Shown: positions 27,490 to 35,756 of the stretch, one piece after another
Layout of the letters: each line of letters starts with the position of its first letter
How positions within the stretch are numbered: position 1 is the stretch's first letter
Assembly: GCF_024722015.1 (NCBI RefSeq)
Contig: NZ_JANQBD010000007.1
Location: forward strand, 186,001-250,000
Source of the DNA: Paenibacillus radicis (ex Xue et al. 2023)
GTDB lineage: Bacteria > Bacillota > Bacilli > Paenibacillales > NBRC-103111
DNA length: 64,000 bases
Reading direction: 5' to 3'
Translations under genes and position numbers: made by a program
Notes under the pieces: model-generated
Told to the model about the DNA's origin: nothing
The model's input: the letters and a program-made list of their open reading frames with translations, nothing else
The model's database searches: none

Positions 27490-28603
27490 TCGATTGTCCT
27501 CCCTGTTGTCGAGCTGCAAGCCATGAAAGAGCAGCCAAGCTTTCGCTAAATACGCCACGCGCTTGCAGTACATCCATCGTGCCAATCGCTTTCCATTCTG
27601 GAATATAAGGAAGATAGCCTAAAACCGGAAACTCAAGTGCTGCAACCTCATTCTTCATTGAACCACTATACTTGTTGACTACTAATCTCAGCTTTTGACT
27701 AACTTCTTTTGCAGACAATACCTCCTTTTCAGCTAACTGCCGTATCTGAAGCATCGTTTTTTCCAAGTGAATGCGATCATCAATAACAAGCCAAAGAACT
27801 GAATCACTTAGTTTAAGCGAGGCTAAAGTTCTGGGATAAAGCGATGAATCGAGATCAAGCAAAATACAATCATACCCTCCTGTTGCAAGCACAGCCTTTA
27901 TAATGGATTCCGTATCCAATTCGGTCATTTCAGACATCTCGGCAGAATCCGATATACCAGGAAAAAAATCAAATCCCATTGCTTGATGCTTTCGCTTATA
28001 ACGCTCTACCTTCGCCGACTGCACACGAGGATCCGTTTTCCCATAATAAAGCATCCTGGAGAAGCAATTCTCACTCTCTGCGCCTGCCTCCTTAAGCCAT
28101 GATGGGGAAGGCAATTGTTCAAAATTTAAGTAAAAGACCCTCTTTCCCTTAAAAGTAAGTTCTCTCGCCAGATGTACCGCTGCTAATGTTTTACCGCTGC
28201 CTCCCACAGCAGAATATACAGCAATAACCTCGGAGCTTCGGTTCCCCTTAAGCATCCTACTCGTAGTAAATTCGTTGAAATGTGAAACAATATGAGACAA
28301 CAGCTGATTTAACGGTTGATATTTGCAAAGCACCGGATACTCTACAATATCCGCCTGGACCCGTGTATTACTTAATAGGATTAGGCACCCATGCTGTTGA
28401 CGAAACACAAGCTCCGGGAGCGGCATAAAGCTTTCGTTAACAAGCAATATATATAGCTCCTGAGTACGTCCAATATAAGAAAATCCTTGCTCCTTCGTTG
28501 TAAACACACTCATTGTAAAAGTTTCTGCATAATCTGAAGTCCGGATGTACGAAGAAATCATATCGATAAAATAACTATCCTGCTCCAGTAAAACGAGCTT
28601 CAT
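27476..28603 (-). CDS. tadZ: TadZ/CpaE-like ATPase
   Basis: 375 residues from the ATG at 28603 (GGGAGG 11 bases upstream; the ATG at 28612 is only 2 bases from it). An N-terminal receiver-like domain of about 115 residues precedes a ParA/MinD-type P-loop domain with the deviant Walker motif AVGGSGKT and YDCILLDLDSS. TadZ proteins localise the Tad machine in the cell. It is the first large gene of the operon, after a leader with promoter and terminator-like hairpin. Confidence 0.82.
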   Translation of the reverse strand: MKLVLLEQDSYFIDMISSYIRTSDYAETFTMSVFTTKEQGFSYIGRTQELYILLVNESFMPLPELVFRQQHGCLILLSNTRVQADIVEYPVLCKYQPLNQLLSHIVSHFNEFTTSRMLKGNRSSEVIAVYSAVGGSGKTLAAVHLARELTFKGKRVFYLNFEQLPSPSWLKEAGAESENCFSRMLYYGKTDPRVQSAKVERYKRKHQAMGFDFFPGISDSAEMSEMTELDTESIIKAVLATGGYDCILLDLDSSLYPRTLASLKLSDSVLWLVIDDRIHLEKTMLQIRQLAEKEVLSAKEVSQKLRLVVNKYSGSMKNEVAALEFPVLGYLPYIPEWKAIGTMDVLQARGVFSESLAALSWLAARQQGGQSNVVG

Positions 28604-28709
28604 CTTAGACATATCCTCCCGGCCCCTCCCCCTTTATCTGACAGCATTCTCACGAGCCCTAAGCTCCCGCACTATACCTTAAAAGCGGTGGTCATGCTTT
28701 CGTTGATGC

Positions 28710-28802
28710 TCACATCATCCCCTTTAATTGCAAAAGTCCACTGCCTATCAGAACTGCCGATAGTATCGCCAGCACGACCGCAGCTTTAACTTGGTTTGTA
28801 AT
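28710..28802 (-). CDS. Possible 30-residue membrane peptide in tad leader
   Basis: An open frame of 30 codons starts at an ATT, a rare start, 9 bases after a strong AGGAGG. It encodes mostly a single hydrophobic helix (VKAAVVLAILSAVLIGSG). An in-frame stop directly precedes it. Its TGA overlaps a GTG of a 13-codon frame (28672-28713), whose TAG overlaps the GTG of a 12-codon frame (28634-28672) ending just before the tadZ RBS. It may be a real small protein, a coupling device, or the remnant of a lost gene such as cpaB. Confidence 0.3.
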   Translation of the reverse strand: MTNQVKAAVVLAILSAVLIGSGLLQLKGMM

Positions 28803-28830
28803 AACCTATCGCCTCCTCAAATAGGAACGC

Positions 28831-28875
28831 AAAAAAAGCACTCACTGAACAAGAAATACTCTTGATCAGCGGTGC
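28831..28875 (-). terminator. Terminator-like hairpin in tad operon leader
   Basis: On the minus strand AGCAC-CG-CTGA-T-CAAGA pairs with TCTTG-T-TCAG-TGA-GTGCT and is followed by seven T. It begins about 25 bases after the predicted transcription start, so it would stop most transcripts before tadZ unless opened. A competing pairing is possible between GAACCGC near 28890 and GCGTTC near 28830. This suggests attenuation. Confidence 0.65.
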
Positions 28876-28907
28876 TTCCGCCTGCGGTTCTATTAATATT
28901 ACTTAGA

Positions 28908-28935
28908 ATTATAGCACATTATAAGGAATTATCAA
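28908..28935 (-). promoter_or_regulatory. Sigma-A-type promoter of tad operon
   Basis: Minus-strand -35 TTGATA (28930-28935), 16-bp spacer, -10 TATAAT (28908-28913, a perfect match). It reads into the hairpin leader and tadZ. It is the only good promoter visible upstream of the eleven-gene operon. Confidence 0.7.
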
Positions 28936-28958
28936 CTATTTTGGAATATTATGTTTGA

Positions 28959-30215
28959 TTATGCCTCTGCAAATATTAATGTATATTGGGTGCCTTTACC
29001 GACTTCGCTTTTAATATCTATTTTTCCATTCATTTTTTTAATAATACCAAACGATACCATAGTACCGAGACCTGTTCCTTTTTCTTTTGTTGAATAATAA
29101 GGGGTTCCGAGTCTTTTGATTTGTTCAGACGTCATTCCCACCCCCGTATCGGTTATGATAATTGCAACATTATGGTTGATTTTAACGGCCTTTATTTCTA
29201 AAACACCCTTACTGTCCATGGCCTCAATTGCATTTTTGCCAATATTAATTAACGCTTGTCGAAATTTATACCGGTCTCCAACAATATAGAGCGCATCATT
29301 TTCTGATAAAATTTCTTTTATCTCTATATGATTGTAATTTGCATAAGTTAGGAGAACATTTGACATATAGCTAATTTCGTCCTTTATACTCATCTTCTCA
29401 ATAATTTCAGGATCCGGTTTAGCAAGAGAAAGATAATCTGTAATAATTAATTGTGCACGATCTAATTCCTCCAAGCAAATTCTCTGGTAAAGGAGCTTCT
29501 TTTCCTCTCCTAAATTTTGTGCTCCAAACAATTGGATAAACCCTCTCACCGTTGTAAGCGGATTACGAATCTCATGAGCTACAGATGCAGCCATATCGCT
29601 AACGATTTTCATTTTTTCACTTTTTACAACTTCTTCTTGCATGTGAAAGTATTTATTCAAAAATTCTATTAAATATACGCATATGCCGATAATGAGCCCC
29701 TGCAACAAATAGGTCTCTATAGTTGTTATCACACTATTGAAAAAAAATTGAATCCTATGAGTAAGAAGATAATAAATTAGATTCGTTATCAATTTAAAAA
29801 ATGTACATAAAATGACTGCCGCTGCAATTTTTTGATATAACTTGAGATTAACGAATTTTTTATAGGAGACTGCAAGCATTGTAAAACTGGGTACTGACGC
29901 TACACTATACAGCAGATTGACTGGACTTCCCAATAGGTGCCGATATGTGATAAGGGTTACAAACAATAAAATAGAGACCTCAAGGCCTCCATATAGTGCA
30001 CCAAGCACAATAGGGATGGAGCGGAAATCATATACCATTCCATTTATATTGAGCGGGAAAGACATCGTTATTACTAAGGCAACGGAAAACAAGATGTACA
30101 ATAAAAATTTGTATAACGGCACTCTGCTTTTGGTTCTATATATATACGGGTAAAAGACTAATGGAGAAAAGATAAAAAATATATTGACGATAAAATCTTT
30201 GAAATAACTTAACAT
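28959..30215 (-). CDS. KinB-like membrane sensor histidine kinase (5TMR-LYT type)
   Basis: 418 residues. Six hydrophobic segments in the first 190 residues resemble the 5TMR-LYT sensor of KinB, and there is no large loop. The kinase core shows VAHEIRNPLTTVRGFIQLF (H-box, highly like sporulation kinases), NIGKNAIEAM (N-box), DTGVGM and GTGLGTMVSFGII (G-boxes). No response regulator is adjacent, as expected for a kinase feeding the Spo0F/Spo0A phosphorelay. GGAGG lies 9 bases before the ATG. Base use is visibly more A+T-rich than neighbours. Confidence 0.85.
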   Translation of the reverse strand: MLSYFKDFIVNIFFIFSPLVFYPYIYRTKSRVPLYKFLLYILFSVALVITMSFPLNINGMVYDFRSIPIVLGALYGGLEVSILLFVTLITYRHLLGSPVNLLYSVASVPSFTMLAVSYKKFVNLKLYQKIAAAVILCTFFKLITNLIYYLLTHRIQFFFNSVITTIETYLLQGLIIGICVYLIEFLNKYFHMQEEVVKSEKMKIVSDMAASVAHEIRNPLTTVRGFIQLFGAQNLGEEKKLLYQRICLEELDRAQLIITDYLSLAKPDPEIIEKMSIKDEISYMSNVLLTYANYNHIEIKEILSENDALYIVGDRYKFRQALINIGKNAIEAMDSKGVLEIKAVKINHNVAIIITDTGVGMTSEQIKRLGTPYYSTKEKGTGLGTMVSFGIIKKMNGKIDIKSEVGKGTQYTLIFAEA

Positions 30216-30342
30216 AGATGACTTGCCTCCGGCTTAAGCTATTTTTTTGTTTTCCATTTCCAAAATGCGTCAATTGTACATTCGACAATCTTGGCTGCTT
30301 TCCTTCTGTGAACAGATGTATATTTGAAAATAAACAAAACAA

Positions 30343-30378
30343 AAACAGCCCGTTCCTCTAAGAGGAATGAGCTGTTTG
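30343..30378 (-). terminator. Rho-independent terminator
   Basis: Minus-strand AAACAGC...TCCTCT pairs with AGAGGA...GCTGTTT and is followed by T's. It lies 22 bases past the coaD-like stop. The rest of the 184-base gap up to the kinase start holds no gene I can see. Confidence 0.75.
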
Positions 30379-30399
30379 GATAGCCAATATCATAAACGT

Positions 30400-30897
30400 T
30401 TATGATTGGTTCATTTCCTTCAAATACCCAATTGCTTTGCGATACGCTACCGGATGCATATATCTTTGAGCAAGCTCTGACTTAGCCGATTGAAAAAACA
30501 TGCGCACCAGCGAGCTGCTTGTCAGCATATCAGGCGTATAAGGTGATAAGTATATCGTATCCGCGGAAGTCGTATTTCGAATATACTGCTCCATCTGGAG
30601 TTCGTAATCCAAATCCGTTGCATTTCGAATCCCCCGAATGACTACATCAATCTGATGAGCATTTATATAATTAGCAACAATACCTTCAAACGGGACAATA
30701 TTTACCTGATTTAAAAACTCACTGTCTACAGACGACTTCACTAATTCCGTTCTTTGCTCCAATGAAAAATAATGTTTTTTCGAACGATTATTAGCGATAA
30801 TAATATGCACATTTTCAAACAGCTTTAAGGCACGTTCAATAACGGATAAATGCCCTAATGTAATAGGGTCGAAGCTTCCCGCATAAACGGCTTTCAT
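30400..30897 (-). CDS. CoaD-like pantetheine-phosphate adenylyltransferase family protein
   Basis: 165 residues, nucleotidyltransferase fold with the T/HxGH motif (PITLGHLSVIERALKLF), RGIRNATDLDYELQM matching the CoaD RGLR motif, and the C-terminal SSSLVR. CoaD makes dephospho-CoA from 4'-phosphopantetheine and ATP. The sequence differs from typical CoaD at several places (YAGSFDP; SPYTPDMLTSS), and it is not next to the 16S rRNA methyltransferase gene rsmD as coaD usually is. It could be the only CoaD or a divergent paralogue. Confidence 0.75.
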   Translation of the reverse strand: MKAVYAGSFDPITLGHLSVIERALKLFENVHIIIANNRSKKHYFSLEQRTELVKSSVDSEFLNQVNIVPFEGIVANYINAHQIDVVIRGIRNATDLDYELQMEQYIRNTTSADTIYLSPYTPDMLTSSSLVRMFFQSAKSELAQRYMHPVAYRKAIGYLKEMNQS

Positions 30898-30958
30898 TTG
30901 AATTCTCCCCTTCTCCGATGTAATCGGTTAATGGTTTATTCAGCTTCCTGCTGCTCAA

Positions 30959-31591
30959 CTATACATCTGTGTTAGTTACGACAATCTCCCATAATTGCTT
31001 AGGCAGCCTATAACGAGTCATGACGGCCTCCTGTTTATAAACGACACGCCATTTTTCAAACAAATGATCAACTTGATCCTCATTAAAAAATCGCTTCCGG
31101 CGCCCCTCATGCTCGTAATAATTAAGTTCGATCTCAATTCCCTGACCCGCTCCAAAATCCACATCATGGACGGAATTCAGCCTGCACAGCAGGTTCCCGC
31201 CAGGCTGCAGCACACGCTGCAGCTCCGCAAGGATGGACCCAGTATCAGACCAGGAAAAATAATGCAAGCTTAGATCGGCGATAACGGTCATAGCACTATT
31301 CGATTCAAATGGAAGCTTTTCCAACAGATTTACCTGCATGGTTACCGCATTAGGCACATACTGCTGAACCCTCTGCAGCGCTTCCTCTGACAAATCGCAT
31401 GAAATGACGCGAAATCCCCTCTCGCTTAAATATAGAGTGTCACAGCCAACGCCACAGCCCAGATCAATAACAGGAATATTGCGTGTCAGCTCCAATAGAG
31501 ACGTATGCTTGTCCAGCCAGTTATCATAAACGGGCTTGCCATTATCCATTTCAGCAAATACTTGGTTCCAATAATTTTGTTCTTTCTGCAT
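30959..31591 (-). CDS. Class I SAM-dependent methyltransferase
   Basis: 210 residues from the ATG at 31591 (AGGGAGG 5 bases upstream). It has a Rossmann-like fold with motif I VIDLGCGVGCDTLYL near residue 47 and motif IV region TVIADLSLHYFSW, typical of small-molecule methyltransferases of the methyltransferase-11/TehB type. The substrate is unknown. It lies 21 bases after the RlmM-like gene and is probably in the same transcript. Confidence 0.82.
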   Translation of the reverse strand: MQKEQNYWNQVFAEMDNGKPVYDNWLDKHTSLLELTRNIPVIDLGCGVGCDTLYLSERGFRVISCDLSEEALQRVQQYVPNAVTMQVNLLEKLPFESNSAMTVIADLSLHYFSWSDTGSILAELQRVLQPGGNLLCRLNSVHDVDFGAGQGIEIELNYYEHEGRRKRFFNEDQVDHLFEKWRVVYKQEAVMTRYRLPKQLWEIVVTNTDV

Positions 31592-31612
31592 AAAGTCCTC
31601 CCTCAACCGTCA

Positions 31613-32644
31613 TCAGGATTTGATAAAAAACAAGGTCAGTTCCTCCCGATTATGAAACAACTGCTTCGCTTTCTGCAAATTCAGCTCAGGCTCAATATCC
31701 TCCAGCAGCTCACGAACGGTTTGAAACGGCTTTTTATGCATTAGCTTGACCGTAATGATTGCAGTTCCTCCACTTTGAAGTGCGTGAAGCAGCCCTTTTA
31801 CGAGTCTGCCCATTTGGCGTGGGCTCCAGCTCATATCGCATACGAGCAGATCAAAAGAATCTGGCTGAAGTAACACATCACTTGCATTTTTCTTATGAAA
31901 TGTCAGATTCGGATGTTTAAGAAGACTTGCATCGAGCTTGGCCGGATCAATCGCAGTGACCTTAACTCCTCTTTCCAGCAATAAGGACGTCCATCCACCC
32001 GGCGCCGCGCCAATATCAATTGCCGATCGATACTGTGTGAAATCAAGACCAAACGCTACTTCTGATTCCAGCAGCTTGAACTTGGCCCGAGATACTTGAC
32101 CATCCTCCTTACGGAAACGAATAGCCCCACCCGACCAATCGGATAAATTGTCTGTTGGCTTGGAAATTCCGGCATACGCTCTCTCCGGTGTCAAATAGAC
32201 CGACAAGATAAGCTCCGCATCCTTGGCAACCGGCACAATTGCATAAGCATCCATCAAAACACTGTCCAAAGCCTTTTTACATTCGCCTGTTGACAATTGC
32301 GATGTCTGCTCCGTCTTACGAATTTGAATCGCGAGTTTGGTCCCCTCAGCCAGTTGAAAGCTGTCGCTAATCCAAGTCTGAAGCGACGTTATGGAGCCAT
32401 CCCAGTCCAGCTCAGTATCCACAGGCTGCATATGACGAAGAAACATAGGCTCCTGCTCCAGCACCTTGCTTATCGCATCCAATTTTCCAAGAGGCAAGGA
32501 ATATAGAAATATTTCGGCAGGCACCACATGACTAAATTTAGCCTCGTTGCCAAACAAACGCCGAATTTCTTCCTGTGCCTGCTGTCCGAAGCCATGGTTC
32601 GCTGTTCCAATAAAAACGCTGCTTTTTACCGTATCTACTATCAT
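31613..32644 (-). CDS. RlmM-like FtsJ-family rRNA 2'-O-methyltransferase
   Basis: 343 residues. An N-terminal half of about 175 residues looks like a THUMP-containing RNA-binding region. The C-terminal half is an RrmJ/FtsJ domain with SAM motif AIDIGAAPGGWTSLLLERG and a plausible K-D-K-E tetrad: Lys in AKFKLLE, Asp in LLVCDMSW, Lys in TVKLM and Glu in REELTLFF. RlmM methylates C2498 of 23S rRNA in E. coli; the target here is inferred. It overlaps the ABC ATPase gene by one base. Confidence 0.78.
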   Translation of the reverse strand: MIVDTVKSSVFIGTANHGFGQQAQEEIRRLFGNEAKFSHVVPAEIFLYSLPLGKLDAISKVLEQEPMFLRHMQPVDTELDWDGSITSLQTWISDSFQLAEGTKLAIQIRKTEQTSQLSTGECKKALDSVLMDAYAIVPVAKDAELILSVYLTPERAYAGISKPTDNLSDWSGGAIRFRKEDGQVSRAKFKLLESEVAFGLDFTQYRSAIDIGAAPGGWTSLLLERGVKVTAIDPAKLDASLLKHPNLTFHKKNASDVLLQPDSFDLLVCDMSWSPRQMGRLVKGLLHALQSGGTAIITVKLMHKKPFQTVRELLEDIEPELNLQKAKQLFHNREELTLFFIKS

Positions 32645-33426
32645 TACAGCACCTTAATCCAAGGCCGTCCCTGGAACCATTCCAACGATACCGGAACCTG
32701 AAACGCCTTGAGTAAATTATCTTCTGTCAATACATCCTCTTTGTGGCCCGAGGCGATAAGCTTTCCATCATCTATAAGCGCCACATGAGTAAACATCGGC
32801 ATTATTTCTTCGATATGATGGGTTACATATAAAACTGTAATGTTTTGTTGCCCCAGTCGGTTCACCGTCTCCAGCAGCCTTTCCCGCTCGAATAAATCAA
32901 GGCCTGAGCAGGGCTCGTCCATAATAAGAATCGAGGGATTAGTCATAAGCGATCGAGCCAGCATGATTTTCTTGCGTTCACCTTGAGATAATGAACCTAG
33001 TGCTTGATCAGCTAGATGCGGCAGTCTTACCTCTTCCAGCATACGCAATGCCTTTTGTCGAACCTCATCAGGAATTTCCTCGTAAAACCGCAAAAATGCA
33101 TACTCACCGGTAGCAACAACCTCCCAAACGGGATCCGCCGGATTTAACTTCTCATATAAGGATTGACTGATGTAGCCAATTTTTTTACGCACTTCTCTTA
33201 CGTCACATTGACCGTATGTATGCTCTAACACTTGTACTTGACCGCGACTTGGAAATTGATACCCGTTAATCAGTTCCAAAATGGTCGTTTTGCCGGAACC
33301 GTTTTTGCCGAGAATAACCCAGTGCTCACCCAAGTTGGCCTGAATTTCAATATCGGATAAAATCGCCCGCTCCTCGCGGACAAAATGAATATTTTTCAAT
33401 GATAAAACTTGCATGTGCAGGATCAC
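32644..33426 (-). CDS. Stand-alone ABC transporter ATP-binding protein (YlmA-like)
   Basis: 260 residues, one ABC ATPase domain: Walker A ILGKNGSGKTT, signature LSQGERKK, Walker B ILIMDEPCSGLD, H-loop YVTHHIEE. It lacks a permease neighbour and resembles B. subtilis YlmA and related molybdate/YhcG-type orphan ATPases. Either it works with a distant membrane partner or it has a non-transport role. Start uncertain: GTG at 33426 or ATG at 33414; it lies 3 bases after the cREC gene stop, so coupling is likely. Confidence 0.85.
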   Translation of the reverse strand: MILHMQVLSLKNIHFVREERAILSDIEIQANLGEHWVILGKNGSGKTTILELINGYQFPSRGQVQVLEHTYGQCDVREVRKKIGYISQSLYEKLNPADPVWEVVATGEYAFLRFYEEIPDEVRQKALRMLEEVRLPHLADQALGSLSQGERKKIMLARSLMTNPSILIMDEPCSGLDLFERERLLETVNRLGQQNITVLYVTHHIEEIMPMFTHVALIDDGKLIASGHKEDVLTEDNLLKAFQVPVSLEWFQGRPWIKVL

Positions 33427-33429
33427 AAC

Positions 33430-33780
33430 CTATTCTTGTACAGTATTGGAAATCTTTTGTAGTGTATCATAAAGCATGGGCCCATTAATTAGCTGTACAC
33501 CTTCAGGTTTGTTCTGGTACAACAGCTGATACATAGCTTTTTTGCCGCTTAGACTTGAGGTATGCAGGTAGATTTCTTCCGGATATCGTCCCGCAGCAAC
33601 TATATAATGTACGACATTCAAACCATCAGGCTGCCCCCAACCCAAATCAAAATCGAGGGAAAGAATACCAACCTCACATTCCTGAAGCAAAAGAATGCAC
33701 TCTTCGGCGCTGTGGGCAGCTACAAATCCTTTGGGACAAGGTCTCATATCGTCCAGATAAACATGAATGATGGAAATCAC
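33430..33780 (-). CDS. Small cREC (cyclic-phosphate processing receiver-like) protein
   Basis: 116 residues. The fold resembles a response-regulator receiver with Asp-Asp at VYLDDMRPCP and Asp at SLDFDLG, the landmarks of the cREC_REC family predicted to process cyclic phosphate ends of nucleic acid or nucleotides. There is no output domain. The best Shine-Dalgarno (AGAGGTG) serves an ATC or ATT rather than the GTG at 33780, so the true N-terminus is unclear; related proteins begin at the IHVYLDD stretch. First gene of the unit running to 30959. Confidence 0.68.
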   Translation of the reverse strand: MISIIHVYLDDMRPCPKGFVAAHSAEECILLLQECEVGILSLDFDLGWGQPDGLNVVHYIVAAGRYPEEIYLHTSSLSGKKAMYQLLYQNKPEGVQLINGPMLYDTLQKISNTVQE

Positions 33781-33864
33781 CTCTTTTCAAAAGAAAGCTC
33801 TATTAAGCCGTATTCTCACATAAATTATGAAGTCTGGAACTATGTAACCGGAATTAAACTAACT

Positions 33865-34716
33865 TCATTGAACGTCCTTGATGCGCGACAACTCAAGAAT
33901 AAATTCAATCTCAGAAGCATGTGATCCATTTGCAGGAGTCGGAGTCTCTAGTACAAGTGGAAGAGCACGTAAGGATGGTGATTGCAAAAACTCACGGAAC
34001 CGCAGCTCACCTATATATCCCTTGCCTATATTCTCATGCCGGTCCTTCCCCATACCTCCGGGATACAACGAATCGTTAATATGAATGGCTTTTAAATGAT
34101 CAAAATACCCAAGTGAAGAGGCTTTAGCAGCCAGCTCTCCCCATCCATTCGGGTGTGATGGCCATAAACCGCTAGCATAAGCATGGCATGTATCGAAGCA
34201 AAAACCGATATGCTCACGGCAATCCGACAAATTCCGAATTTGCATAAGCTCCTCCAAAGAGGTGCCCATCCTCGTGCCTTCTCCAGCTTGATTCTCAATA
34301 AGCAGCTTGGCTTGGCCCTGCCAGTCTGAAAGCACTTCATGTAAACATTGTATAATATTTTTATAGCCTTGTAACGTATCCCCGCCTTTATATTTGCCAA
34401 AGTGCACCACAACGCCTACGGAACCACAAGCCTCGGCAATCTCCAGATCGTTGCGCAATGACATAACGGTTGCATGACGAAGTTCGGAATCCTCAGAGGC
34501 CAGGTTGGTCGGATAGGGTGAATGTGCGATCGAAAGAACGCCCTGCTCACGGCACAGCGAGAAGCAAGCTTCGGCATCTTTGGCATTCCAGCGCTTAATG
34601 ATCAAGCTTCGCGGGTTTTTGGAGAAGTATTGAAATGCTCCCGCTTGCAGCTTAATCGCAGTTTTGGCTGCTTCTTCATAACCTTTGCGTATGCTAATAT
34701 GACAGCCTATTTTCAT
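33865..34716 (-). CDS. nfo: Endonuclease IV (AP endonuclease)
   Basis: 283 residues, TIM-barrel Nfo family. The three-zinc site is visible: His in VVVHFGKYKGG, Glu in LLIENQAGEG, Asp and His in GFCFDTCHAYASG, His in LKAIHINDS, and DRHENIGKG. It cleaves 5' of abasic sites and removes 3'-blocking groups during base-excision repair. It lies 45 bases downstream of a DNA glycosylase gene on the same strand, a functional pair. GAGGTGGG precedes the ATG. Confidence 0.92.
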   Translation of the reverse strand: MKIGCHISIRKGYEEAAKTAIKLQAGAFQYFSKNPRSLIIKRWNAKDAEACFSLCREQGVLSIAHSPYPTNLASEDSELRHATVMSLRNDLEIAEACGSVGVVVHFGKYKGGDTLQGYKNIIQCLHEVLSDWQGQAKLLIENQAGEGTRMGTSLEELMQIRNLSDCREHIGFCFDTCHAYASGLWPSHPNGWGELAAKASSLGYFDHLKAIHINDSLYPGGMGKDRHENIGKGYIGELRFREFLQSPSLRALPLVLETPTPANGSHASEIEFILELSRIKDVQ

Positions 34717-34761
34717 CGTTTCTTCCCACCTCCCAATGCTCTTTCAGACACAATTCAATCA

Positions 34762-35571
34762 CTAGCTCTGACAGTTCAAACAGCAAAAGGACTTCTTGGA
34801 CGACACATCCTGCCGGACCAAAGGACGCCCGCAGCGCACACAGGGCTCTCCTTCCCGGTCGTATACTTTGCATTGGCTATCATACCCGCCCGTCAGATGA
34901 TCACCGGAGAACAGCGGCATTTCCATATAACCACCCTGGTGTGCAGCGGTCTGGAGCACGTGTAGCATAGAAAGAAATAGACGTTCCAGCTCCTCTTGGT
35001 GAAGCTGCTGGCAGCGACGTGACGGAAGCAATCCCGCTTCAAAACATATTTCATCGGAATAACAATTGCCAATTCCAGAAATAACACTTTGGTCAACTAA
35101 TGTTGACTTTAAGGTTCCCCGATTCCTTTGCAGTAATAGGGCGAAATCATTGAAGGAGAACTCTGGCTCCAAAGGTTCAGGTCCGAGCTTTAGCAGCAGC
35201 CTCTCGACATCCAATACATCGTATAAATGCAAATACCCCAACCTCAATCCAATAAAAAATAAATGACGGTTTCCCCAGCTTATGGTTATTTGTACAGTCC
35301 GTTCCGGCCTATCATCGCCGCTTCCGTAATACATCATTCCACCAAGCATAAGATGAAGCACAAGCACCTTAGTCGTGTTAAGATGGAACAAAAGATGCTT
35401 AGCCCTGCGTTCAATCGTGTAAATGGAGGCACCTATCAGCTGCTGCTGAAAAAACTCCACTGAAGTATTAATTGATTTTTCTCTACCGACTTCAACTGCT
35501 GATATCGGTATGCCGGTAATTCTCGGGTTCAGCAGAAGCCTGTAATTTTCCATTTCCGGTAGCTCTGGCAT
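34762..35571 (-). CDS. Fpg/Nei-family DNA glycosylase, divergent
   Basis: 269 residues. The catalytic N-terminus PELPEME is kept (Pro2 nucleophile, Glu3), as is the Lys in ERRAKHLLFHL. The helix-two-turn-helix (SVISGIGNCYSDEICFEAG) and a Cys4 zinc finger (CVRCG...FCCLNCQ) are present. However, the zinc-finger Arg normally found in GR-S/G-T before the third Cys is replaced by Ser/Lys (SSKKSFCC), so lesion choice may differ from MutM. The product would feed endonuclease IV encoded next door. AAGGAG is about 10 bases before the ATG. Confidence 0.85.
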   Translation of the reverse strand: MPELPEMENYRLLLNPRITGIPISAVEVGREKSINTSVEFFQQQLIGASIYTIERRAKHLLFHLNTTKVLVLHLMLGGMMYYGSGDDRPERTVQITISWGNRHLFFIGLRLGYLHLYDVLDVERLLLKLGPEPLEPEFSFNDFALLLQRNRGTLKSTLVDQSVISGIGNCYSDEICFEAGLLPSRRCQQLHQEELERLFLSMLHVLQTAAHQGGYMEMPLFSGDHLTGGYDSQCKVYDREGEPCVRCGRPLVRQDVSSKKSFCCLNCQS

Positions 35572-35756
35572 ACATATCTCGGCTCCTTATCATAATGAAT
35601 AAGAGACTCTTATGTGTACCAATTAACCTAACTTCGTGAATTGGTAACACTTGTCTTTCTATATGTAACCAATTTTTGGCTGCTTTATCCCAGTATGCGT
35701 TGAAATAGATCGTTCCACAAACAACTCCAGCCATATCCGCGTACGTTCTTTCACAA

